A stretch of 64,000 nucleotides of DNA from Chamaea fasciata (Eukaryota; Chordata; Aves; Passeriformes; Sylviidae), in contig JARCOQ010000012.1 in assembly GCA_029207755.1 (NCBI GenBank), forward strand, positions 16,187,679 to 16,251,678, read 5' to 3'. Position 1 is the stretch's first letter, and each line of letters starts with the position of its first letter. Shown here in pieces: positions 41,071 to 49,600 of this stretch. The position numbers were made by a program, and so were the translations under genes. The notes below the pieces were generated by a model. The model saw only the letters and a program-made list of their open reading frames with translations. It was not told the DNA's origin and searched no databases.

Positions 41071-43401
41071 GTGTGCAGCTTGACTCTGTCATGATGGCCA
41101 TGACAGCCCAGTTCTTGGGGAAAAAAACACCTGGGAAAGTTCGTTGGAAAAGAAGGATTTGGAAACAGAAAGAATAGACTCCTGGAAAATAGTAATCAAT
41201 TTTCTATGATATGCTCACAAGTCAAAACAAGAACATCCAACACCTTTTCATGTAGACATCAGGACAGTGGACACTTTGCATGCAGGTGTGGTCTGTCTAG
41301 AGAGGGGGCTGAGACATCCTTCTGAAACTTGGGCTCTGCTCTTGCAACCTCAGTGTGGGGAAACCAAAGCAGTAACTGACTGCTGGTGTGGAGCAGCAAC
41401 CTCCTACTCTGCCCTGCAGCTCTGAGAGAAACCCTGACCTCCTGAGTGGAGGTCTGCAGCTGATCTCTTTATGCTGGAGATCACTCCCCAGTAAGGTTAT
41501 TGCTACCTGCGTGGCAATGCTGCTCCAGAGTGACAACCTTTACTGGGTCTGCACGGTTCCTTGTGTTCCCAGGTAATAAAGGAGTTTCTCACATGGGTAG
41601 AACACAATTAGAGCAGGTGGATACAAACTAGTAGGGGAAAATAACAACCTGTTAAGAACCTGACATAACTGATCAGCATAAAAAAAGTTGGTGGGAGCAT
41701 CCAGGCTGAGAGCTTAGGGAGGACAGAGCCCAGTGAGGCTGCAGTGTGGTAATGGCTGTCTCTGAGGAAATCTGTGCTTGTGGTCATCTGAGGTGGAACT
41801 TGCTAGGGAGGGGGGGGGGGAAGCCCCCCTCTGACTGCACTGTTTACTCCACTGCTGGCTGTGGAGCTTTAGTTTTCTCTGATGTTTTGCATGGTGTGTT
41901 TGCACATGGAATGAGCTGCCTTGCAGGATTCTCTGATGTTTATGACCATCACGGCTGGGATCTTGATTGACTCAGGGAGCAAAGGATGATGGTGTCTGAG
42001 CATGTTAACTGATCAGTGTTGCTGCCTACAGGCCAGGAAAGGCTGGTGTCCCCTACCTAATGCCAACTCAAATTTAGATGCATGTCATTTACAGTCGTGC
42101 AAAGCAGTGTCACATTTTTTTCTTCTTCTTTGATCGTACCCAGAAACTATAAATCCCCAGGGTGAAATCTTAACTCTACAGAAATCCAGAACAAACCTCT
42201 TTTCAGTGATGCAAAGTTCATGGTGAAAGTTGTGTTTTTATTTCTTAAACAATTCTTGTAACTGCTAGAGAACTGTATTTATTTCTACCCACTCACAGCA
42301 AATTAAATGTCAGTTTTCATGGTCAGGTAGTCTACTGAAAACAGTCTGGTCTGTCTGTTCAGGGTGTTGAGGGCTGATAGTAAAGTTACAGTTCAGTAAT
42401 TTTATTTTTTTCTCCTATTATCTGCCATGCACAGCATATTTAATGTGTTCTACTCCACTGGGACCATTGTAAACTTGTGGCCATCTCTTTCATTTGAATA
42501 TACTCGGTGGGAGGTGGCAGGTGCACTGTTACAAAAAGATCTTGAAACTTTATCATAATATATTCAGCAAGGTGATAATGTAAAAGCTGCTGGAAAACGG
42601 AGAGAGGTGGAGGAGAAATTCCGCTCCTGGGAACTTAATTAATATTTAAAGACAGGAAATGCTTTGGAAGCAAAAATATCTCAGATCTGTCTAATCCACT
42701 GCCCCAGACTGGTCACCATGATACCCCTGGTGAAGGGGGCAGGTGGAGCAGATGACCTCCATCTCACCTCAGCTTCCATCATGCTCTCCAGCTCCCGTGC
42801 CAACTGGAGCAAAGAGGCACCTTAAGCTGACGCAGTTAGTTTATTTTCACTGTGTGACTGTGGGACAAGGGGGATTTTGAGTGAGATTGGATCGAGACAC
42901 ATACTGGAAAACTCTCTGGCACAAAAGGGAGATCATGAGGTGAGGGACACTTCTCCCAAGTGCAGCCAAAATCATCAGAAACAAGTTCTTTGTTGATTTC
43001 CATCCTGGACCAGCCCCATCCACTTCAATACTTGTTTGCTTTTAGGTTATTTGGATCTTTGATCCTTTCCTGAAGTTTTCTGTAGGAAGGAGTGTGTAAT
43101 AGCACAACTCCATTGGTCGGGACCAGAACCTGGTGCTGTGTTTGGCTCAACTTTGTGAGCCACCGTGTGAAAATCAGCCCCTCGATGGACATCAGTGGTC
43201 AGTACCTGTCACAGCTGTGTTTGCTTCCCAGGCACCTTAACCTTTGTGTGATTTGTTTCTTTGTTTTCCAATGATGCGACTTTTAAAAATAATAGAAAAT
43301 AGCAGCACATTGTCTCCAAGTGAGTGGTGGAAGCTGCTCAGCTTGTCCTGGACTGTGCTCCTCCCAGCATCCTCACAGAACTCTGCCCTTGGTGAAGAGT
43401 G
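41071..43401. other. Proximal upstream DNA of ADAMTS18
   Basis: This 2.3 kb lies between two CR1 fragments. It holds the G11/C6 tract at 41806 and, at 42560-42660, a non-repetitive stretch with TTAATTAATATTTAAA. No exon or RNA gene is recognised. The right end may include more of the decayed CR1 that starts by 43402. Confidence 0.6.
41806..41828. repeat. G-run and C-run pair (G11 then C6)
   Basis: GGGA and G11 (41810-41820) are followed by AAG and then six C (41824-41829 region). A G:C hairpin with a 3-nt loop, or a quadruplex, is possible. The run may be mis-sized by sequencing. Confidence 0.8.
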
Positions 43402-43705
43402 GATCTCATCAATGTAAGAAGGTGTAGTGCCGAGTATCTGAAGCGTCTGAAGGAGGAGTGCCAAGAGGATGGAGCCAGGTGCAACTTGGAGGTGTCCAGC
43501 AACGGAGCCAGAGACCATGAGCAGAAACTGATGCCCAGGAAGTTCCACCTGGACATGAAGAAGGACTTCTTCTCTGTGCAGTGGCTGAGCACTGGAAGAG
43601 ATTGTCCAGAGAGGGTGCGGGGTCTCCCTCACTGGGGACATTCAAGAACTGTCTTCAGACAACCCCGTGCTCTGGGATGACCGCGGTTGGACCAGCTGAC
43701 CCACC
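43402..43705 (+). mobile_element. CR1 LINE 3' fragment abutting the CpG island
   Basis: The sequence follows the 3' part of avian CR1. It runs from GATCTCATCAATGT through a ctgaagg-aggagtgcc-aagaggatggagccagg stretch, a block matching the CR1 consensus segment for gttcc-acctggacatgaagaa, then tggctgagcactgga and ggggacattcaag, and ends at GGTTGGACCAGCTGACC near 43702. The terminal short repeats usual for CR1 are missing or degraded. A 93-codon ORF here (43399-43680) is only the retroposon read in one frame. The 5' boundary is uncertain and may lie further left. Confidence 0.85.
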
Positions 43706-43944
43706 GTCATCCCTGTCCCCAACCCCTGCGGACCGGCTCCCCGTTCTTCCCCGCACCGCTGCCCGCACACCCCCCAGGTGCGCCCGCCCTGCCCTGCCGG
43801 GCTCCCCCCGCCGTGCCCGGCCCCAGGTGCCTCCCGCCCGCGGTCCCGCCCGGCCCGGCCCCGCTCCGCCCCGCCGGTCCGCCCGCCCCGCTCGCCCCCC
43901 GGGTGCGGCCGCGCCAGACGCGGCGCCGGAGGCTGCGCTGCCCC

Positions 43945-43974
<30 letters not shown>
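43945..43974 (+). repeat. (GCG)10 trinucleotide repeat in the promoter/5'UTR
   Basis: Ten uninterrupted GCG units precede GGGG CTTAAA. It is a CGG-type repeat, of the class found in several vertebrate 5'UTRs, where length can vary and the RNA can fold strongly. Whether it is transcribed depends on where the start site lies. Confidence 0.95.
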
Positions 43975-43975
<1 letters not shown>

Positions 43976-44076
43976 GGCTTAAAGCGCGCTCGGGCGGCCG
44001 GGGCCGCGCTCACCTGGGCGCCGCTCCCCGCGCTCCGCCGGCCGCCGCAGCGGCTGCGGGGCAGCGCCCGGGTACC

Positions 44077-44124
44077 ATGCGGGGCGGGCGGGCGCGGCCG
44101 CCGCACGCTTCGGGGAGCAGGTAG
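44077..44124 (+). promoter_or_regulatory. Upstream ORF in the ADAMTS18 5'UTR (15 codons plus stop)
   Basis: An ATG at 44077 with A at -3 and C at +4 opens a 15-residue, Arg- and Gly-rich reading frame (MRGGRARPPHASGSR) ending in TAG at 44122-44124. It is in the same frame as the main ATG, whose first base lies 24 nt after the stop. Scanning ribosomes would meet it first, so it could lower translation of ADAMTS18. This holds only if transcription starts upstream of 44077. Confidence 0.6.
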
Positions 44125-44148
44125 CACCCGCCAGGTGCGCGGCGGAAC

Positions 44149-44250
44149 ATGGACTGTCTCCTGCTGGCCGTCTGGACTTTACCTGCTGCGATCCTCGGCG
44201 GCGGCTCCATGCAATTCCAGACCCTCCCGTGGCTCGGAAGCACTGTAAAG
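44149..44250 (+). CDS. ADAMTS18: ADAMTS18 coding exon 1 (start codon and first half of signal peptide)
   Basis: This exon encodes 34 codons, beginning MDCLLLAVWTLPAA and ending WLGSTVK. Residues 4-16 are hydrophobic. The spacing LG-x-x-x-K before the exon junction matches the mammalian protein residue for residue as I recall it, which favours an end at AAG (44250) with a GC donor. Ending at 44244, with a GT donor (gtaaag), would also stay in frame and would remove Val33 and Lys34. A second in-frame ATG is at codon 21, but the first has the better context. The exon lies inside the CpG island. Confidence 0.85.
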
Positions 44251-46674
44251 GCAGGTCGAGAGCACTTTCTTTTGCAGTCGCCTGGTGTACTTTCATACCG
44301 GGTTACTGCGGTTTCTAGTGCCTTGTCTTTCTGCCTTGCCTTGTCGAGGAAATCTCGCCCAATACTCCTTTTCTCTCTCTATTTTTTTTTTTTCTCTTGC
44401 AGACCCTTCAGCTGTGTTGCCTTTGTTGCATGTCCCGTGCAGCAGCTTTAACCGGTGACAGCATCAGTGACTTGACTCATGGTTTGTATAGCTCTTTCTG
44501 TGTCTGTGTATGTGAACGTTTGCGTGGATGCTTTTTTATTTTTTATATTTTTCGTGGAGTGGCTGTTTAGAGGGAAGAAGTCGCAGTGTTTGGGGAGCAT
44601 AAAGTGCAAGCAGGCTGGCTACTGCGGAATGGTAACTCATGGGCAGGGATTAACTTGTTAAGCCCTGTGTGCTATAGCTGAAAGGAACAATATGCAGCAG
44701 CAAATCGAATGAATGAGATGGTAAATACATCCACGTTTCCATGTGCGATTAGGAAGATGAATGTGTGTGTAGCCACAACAGCAAAACCTCATGTGCCTGT
44801 TGTGGAAGCAGTGAGACAAAAGTAATGAAAATATTTGTGTGGCAGGGCAGGAGGAGCTGTGCAATGCAGGCTAAGGGGGGGAAAAACCTGGAGAGAAAGG
44901 GCTTGTGTGAGTGGGAGCTGGGGCGCCGTTTGTTCCCAGGCTGGAGTGACTAACGCGTAGATGCTGATGACTTGGGGACTTCTGAAGTGCAGTGTATGCT
45001 TTGTATTGTGTGTGAGTAGAAACAAAGTACAATAGAGAACCACACCAGGGTGCAGGAAGGAAAACCTTCTTGTGCACCCTGTGCTCTGCTCACTGGGGAT
45101 TCCCTCTCTCCAGCAGCTGCTTGCATTTTTTGGCCACCAGCCTGCTTAGCGTCCTCAACTTCTGCCCTTGATTAACACCACTCGAGGAAAGTGAAAGCTC
45201 TTGATGTATTGTTTCCACTGTCTAAGGAAAAGCAACCTATCGGTGGTTAACGTTTCCAGCCTAATGTGTGTCCAATAGAGTCTATTCAGGCAAAGAGATT
45301 GATTGAGACTGTTTGCAACATCTGTTACAACACGAGAAGGAGGGGTTCTCTTCTTTTTTAATGGTGTTATTTCAATTTAGGAAGAGAAATTAATTGTTTG
45401 TCAAGTGTATGGACATCTCTAAGTAGCCACAGAGAAACACAGCTCACAAATTAAATGGGACTAGGAAGCAGTTTTTTCAGCAGAATTAATTAGGCTACCC
45501 GGAATAGGTGCAAAGATCCTTGTTCAGGAAACAGCTAAAACTCAGACCCTGATTCCAGGACACAGGTAATCCCTGCATGGCTAGGTCAACACCAATGGTA
45601 ATGCACTGCAAGTGAGGCACCTGCTTGTACAGCCAGCTGAATTATGGCCTCTTTCCCCCCCTTTTTTTAGGTGGTTCTGAGTAGATCTGAAGGTTTCAAA
45701 AACAGTTTTGCAATTTTTTGCATATTTTATCCAAAACAATAAACTTCTTTGACATGCAATTAGCAATGGCTGACTAAAGGTTATTAGGTAGGATGTAATC
45801 TCTTTCTGCTGGAGGTCAGTTACAATTTGAAACCCAGTCTAATCAAGTCACTACAAAGACATGAGGTCTCACTCAGTTAAGGCATTAATAAATTAATCCT
45901 TTAATCCATTTGAACAAGTAGTACAGTTCTGCGAGGCCTCAGTCATGGCTACCCCTACAGTGATACAATATTTGCTGCATTTTTGGGGAAGGGAAAAGCC
46001 TCTCAAACCAGAGCGGCCTTCACATTTGACAGCAATTAATACAGGGGGAGGGGGAAACCTACAGATCTGCTGGTGATGACAAATGTCTTCAGAGGAGCAG
46101 TTGTGGGAATGTTCACAGCTATGCTAGTTAGTCTGTGCCTCTCAGTGGGGCACAAAGGAAACAAACACAGGCTGAGAGCCTCTGTGACTTACGGGGGTGA
46201 ATTTGTGCAGGCGAGACAGCACACACAGAGCCTGCAGAGCCTGCAGGCCAGCCCCAAAATGAGGGAATGCTCCATGCCATAGGGGATGCCTGATACCGTG
46301 TCAGAGTGCCTTGTTTATGGGATGGCAGAGCTGATGGCCAACTCTTTATCGTTACAGATTACGTGTTTGTGACACCTGTCAGAGTGGATGCCAGCGGATC
46401 GTACATTTCACATGATGTTTTGCACAGCACTAGGAGAAAGAGATCAACTCAGAGTTCAAAGAGTTCCTTGCACTACAAATTTTCAGCATTTGGACAGGAA
46501 CTTCACTTAGAGCTTAAACCTTCGACCATTTTAAGCAACAGTTTTATTGTCCAGGTACTCGGGAAAGATGGAGTGTCAAATTCTCAGGAACATGAAATTG
46601 AGCAGTGTTTCTACCAGGGATTTATAAGGAATGATAGCACCTCTTCGGTAGCAATATCTACATGTGTAGGCTTG
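44149..46674 (+). CDS. ADAMTS18: ADAMTS18, 5' part of the gene (coding exons 1-3, 166 residues)
   Basis: Joining 44149-44250, 44403-44481 and 46358-46674 gives one open frame of 498 nt (166 codons). The order is signal peptide (residues 1 to about 50), a short linker, then the start of the M12B/reprolysin propeptide from about residue 61 (DYVFVTPV). The propeptide part carries FSAFGQELHLELKP (103-115), FIVQVLGKDG, CFYQGFIRNDS and STCVGL, which align without gaps to mammalian ADAMTS18 as I remember it. Cys144 and Cys163 and an N-glycosylation sequon at Asn152 are visible. ADAMTS18 is a secreted zinc metalloprotease of the extracellular matrix; its catalytic HEXXH motif, disintegrin-like domain and thrombospondin repeats are encoded by exons beyond the window. 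The start at 44149 has A at -3 and G at +4, and an in-frame stop lies at 44122-44124. The gene is truncated only by the window edge; no frameshift or internal stop was seen. The paralogue ADAMTS16 is the main alternative but fits less well. Confidence 0.92.
44251..44402 (+). other. ADAMTS18: ADAMTS18 intron 1, 152 bp, probable GC-AG intron
   Basis: This very short intron starts with gcaggt after AAG and ends with a long pyrimidine tract (about 44367-44399) followed by cag. The GT at 44255 cannot serve as the donor: exon 1 would end at phase 1 and exon 2 would reach a TGA at 44456-44458. The remaining phase-0 choices are GC at 44251 (good AAG|GC consensus, conserved length) and GT at 44245 (poor exon side, ACT). 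The intron interrupts the signal peptide. Confidence 0.75.
44403..44481 (+). CDS. ADAMTS18: ADAMTS18 coding exon 2 (Cys-rich signal peptide core)
   Basis: This 79-nt exon encodes TLQLCCLCCMSRAAALTG then DSISDLTH and ends at phase 1. The segment from residue 36 to 50 is the hydrophobic core of the signal peptide, and the LCCLCC motif is also present in the mammalian protein as I remember it. The acceptor is strong (ttttctcttgcag). The donor after ATG is gtttgt, a moderate site. It is too short for any ORF filter and was found by reading for the LQLCC motif between exons 1 and 3. Confidence 0.9.
44482..46357 (+). other. ADAMTS18: ADAMTS18 intron 2 (1,876 bp)
   Basis: This is a phase-1 intron running from gtttgt to gttacag. 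It holds no exon-like block and no repeat I recognise. The first few hundred bases have a few CpGs, grading out of the island, and the rest is ordinary AT-rich sequence. ORFs inside it are short and show no domain features. Confidence 0.85.
46358..46674 (+). CDS. ADAMTS18: ADAMTS18 coding exon 3 (start of propeptide)
   Basis: This 317-nt exon completes Asp61 with its first two bases and encodes residues 62-166, ending at phase 0 after GGC TTG. It has a clean acceptor (gttacag) and a consensus donor (gtaagt). Visible landmarks are DYVFVTPVRVD, SYISHDVLH, a basic RRKR at 86-89, SAFGQELHLELKP, QVLGKDG, CFYQGFIRNDS (sequon at Asn152) and STCVGL. This is the N-terminal half of the Pep_M12B propeptide domain, which in ADAMTS proteases assists folding and keeps the enzyme latent until furin-type cleavage. 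Read-through into intron 3 would add 23 residues before a TAG at 46744. Confidence 0.95.
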
Positions 46675-49600
46675 GTAAGTGTCTCTTTAAAACAAATCAG
46701 CATTAAAAGTATTTTCATATGTGGAATAGTAGCTGAAGGTATGTAGCCCATATAATATTCAGGACACCATACACCCTTTTCTGATTTTTTCTAGTATCAC
46801 TGGTTGCTATTGTATTTAACAGAAGAGACTTCTTTTCAGCCAATGAACTGCATTAAAACCTTTGTATTTTTTGATGATAGTCTTTCAGGAAAAAAACCCA
46901 GAAGACTGGCTGGTAGCCCTAGTAATTATCCCATAGCAATTTTTTACAGTTTGTGGTAGTTTATACATTTCTGCTCACTCTTAAGAAAAAGTTCTTCCTG
47001 CCTTTGTGAACTGCGATGAATAAAGGAAAAAAAAATCAGTCCAGAAGCTTGTGAAAAAAACAGTATTGTATCTAGGTTTGTCAACTACTTTAAGGAAGGG
47101 TGAATTTCCTAGCTTGGCAGGAGTTATGAACAATTTTCCCTTTGTTTCCTTTGATAATTCAAGCCGTATTTGGGTTTACAAATCTTGATGAGTTGATCTC
47201 TTATGAATGTGTTAAATATTATCATTGTGTATTTTCCATTTATGGCTGTCAGCCAAGTTCATGAAAAAATCATTATTCACAGGTGATTTTTTCAAAATAC
47301 ATTTGACAGTGCTCGTTGCCTGCAGAGAAGGCTTTACTGATGTAATTTAGGAGAATTGTCTACAGAATTAATAGTTAAGAAGGTTTTTTAGGCTTAATCC
47401 CTTGCACTTGCAAAGCAGTCTGCTATGGCTGCAGAGGAAGGCAGTGACATTGAGTGGGAAGTATATGAAGTCATCTGTGTGCTTTGTGGTTGACTAAAGG
47501 TCCAGAGGATATGTTGGGTCACCCTCTGGAAATCTGTTTTGCAAAGGTACTTGTCTCTGAGGGCTGTTAAACTGTGTGACGGGACCAAAGGAGGAGCACT
47601 TGAGACAGCCAGTGTTTCCTTTGAAACTGGAATCAGTGACTTGAGAAGCCTGTTCATTAGGAAGGGCTGTTGATAACTGGTTGAAGTGGTCTGGGTTATA
47701 TTTTGAACACTACTCTTCCTATTTTTTTTTTTTTTTTTGTCCTTCATCGAGTTAGAGGAATCTTAATTCCAAATGTGAGTTTGGAGCAGGTGCCAGGAAT
47801 TGGGTTGAAGCTTTCTTTTGCTTTTAACGTTGTGTTTGTGATGCTGAACTGTTAATATCAAATGTCCTCAGTTGTTTTCATGAAAGCCTCGTGTTCACAA
47901 CTGCTACCTTTTATCAGAATTACTCAGGAAAATACCGTTTTCACTCATTGCAGTGCTTTGTCTTTTTGCTATGGGAAGTGCTCTGCCTACACACAGCAGG
48001 TACAGTTTGGGAGATCTCCCCTGTTTGGCCACGTTTTGGTTTTTAACATGCTTTCTGAGCTAAGTGAAGTTGGGCTTGTCAAGTCTTGTCTGGAGAAGGA
48101 AGGTTCAAGCCTGCCTCAGGTCACAGAGGAACAGAATGTGGTGATCTTAACTGAGAATGAAATGGATCTTTTACCACTGTCTCGACACAGAGGTTGTTAT
48201 GACTGGTAAGCTTCACTTAGAAAAGATCCAGAAACTGATCAAAAGAGAATAAATATTTTGGTATGAACAAACTTGTTATGGAAGTACCTAGATTATCAAC
48301 AAATAGAATCTCTTTAAAATTAATTTCAAGGTTCAATAGATTTTGCCTTAAATTGTTGTTTTAAACTGGCAAATGAAGTAAACCTTTACTTACGATAATC
48401 TCCTGGAGGGTAGGTATCCCAAAGTATAATTGCTCCTTTCTCTCCCGATCCATCTAATGATTTCAGTGCACCTAATGAATCCCAGGCAAATTACCAACAG
48501 GATTCTAAGTCTTTCAGTTTACAAGGCTGCCCTCTTAAAGATGTCGTCAGCTGTCTGTAATGACACCCACGTCACTTTTCACTGGGATCCAAATTCAGTA
48601 ATCATATGTTAAGTCTGGACGCTGTGCTCTGATCAAGAGAACCTTGTGAATAGCTTCTATATCCTTTTTCACCAACTACTTTTGTCACTTGGTTGCCCTT
48701 CTTTCCTATTTGCTTTGTTCACTGCAATTAAACCGAAAGTGGTGTTTCTTCTCTATGGTTGGTAGCACTAATCTTTCCATTGTTCCTTTCATTAGCAATA
48801 GCTTCTCTACAATAAAGCTGCAGTGACCCATTCTTTCAAGCCTGGAACACCACAATGTGATTTGGAAGCAATTGCATTTCAATAGACTACGGGGACTCTT
48901 TGATCTAATTTTTTGGATGACCTAGAGTATTCAGTCATTCAGCTGTCTGTTATCTGCCAGTGCCTGCAGAGGAGACTTTGGGGAGAGTCTATATGAAATG
49001 GTTTGTTAGGCAGGATGACCTTAACTTAACACTGGAAAGGAGCAAGAATTTGTTGCTTTGGTCTAGATCTGTTAAGAGATGTGTGTATATTACGTTTTAA
49101 TGGCTTAGCTGACAGGAAGGCCCCAGGTTTTTGTGCTGATTTGTTGATTTGAGACCAAATGTTTCCATCAGTCAACACAATTTTCTTGGTGTGTCAGAGG
49201 GCAGAACTGGATCTTTATCTGAACGAGTCTCTAATACAGTAAGTGAGCATTTCAGGAGAATGTGCACAAGTTTACTGTGAGTACTGCCTCTTTTCATCAT
49301 CAAAGTTCTTCTGCTTTCAACTGGAAACTTGCCTTTTTCTGTCTTCTTCCCTTTTTCTGCTTCAGTCAGCATCTTCTGGAGCATCTGTTATACAGCAAAG
49401 AAAGAGTGCTTCTCCTTGTTTTGTAAATGAAATCTCTGTTCTGGACCTTCTGTGGAGAACATGATACATTCGTTCCACAGAAGTTATGATAATTTTTTGC
49501 ATATTTTTTTAATGCATTCTCATTCCCAGGGATCATTTTTTTTACTCTTACAACTTTGGGACAATGAGGCAAAGCTAGTTTCTCTCTTTAGCATCATCTT

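Larger units (their letters stand above)
43681..44250 (+). promoter_or_regulatory. ADAMTS18: CpG-island promoter and 5'UTR of ADAMTS18
   Basis: Base composition changes abruptly from AT-rich to very GC- and CpG-rich at about 43681 and returns to background soon after coding exon 1. Several GC boxes (CCGCCC on the + strand upstream, GGGCGGG at 44081-44091) suit Sp-family factors. No convincing TATA box is present; TTAAA at 43979 is the nearest match. From 43681 to 43920 I count about 134 C against 64 G; downstream of the GCG repeat the skew disappears and then slightly favours G. A switch of this kind often sits near the start of transcription, so I place the start loosely between 43940 and 44060. 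The exact start site cannot be read from sequence alone. Confidence 0.8.

Noticed and set aside
43399..43680. 93-codon ORF just upstream of the promoter
   Set aside because: The nucleotide sequence is the 3' region of a CR1 retroposon; the reading frame is incidental.
44255..44256. Canonical GT donor for ADAMTS18 exon 1
   Set aside because: Using it shifts exon 2 out of frame and reaches TGA at 44456-44458, losing the conserved LQLCCLCC core.
43581..44296. Several overlapping ORFs of 100-161 codons on both strands over the CpG island
   Set aside because: Stop codons are rare in very GC-rich DNA, so long ORFs appear in all frames. They are Pro/Arg/Ala-rich and mutually overlapping.
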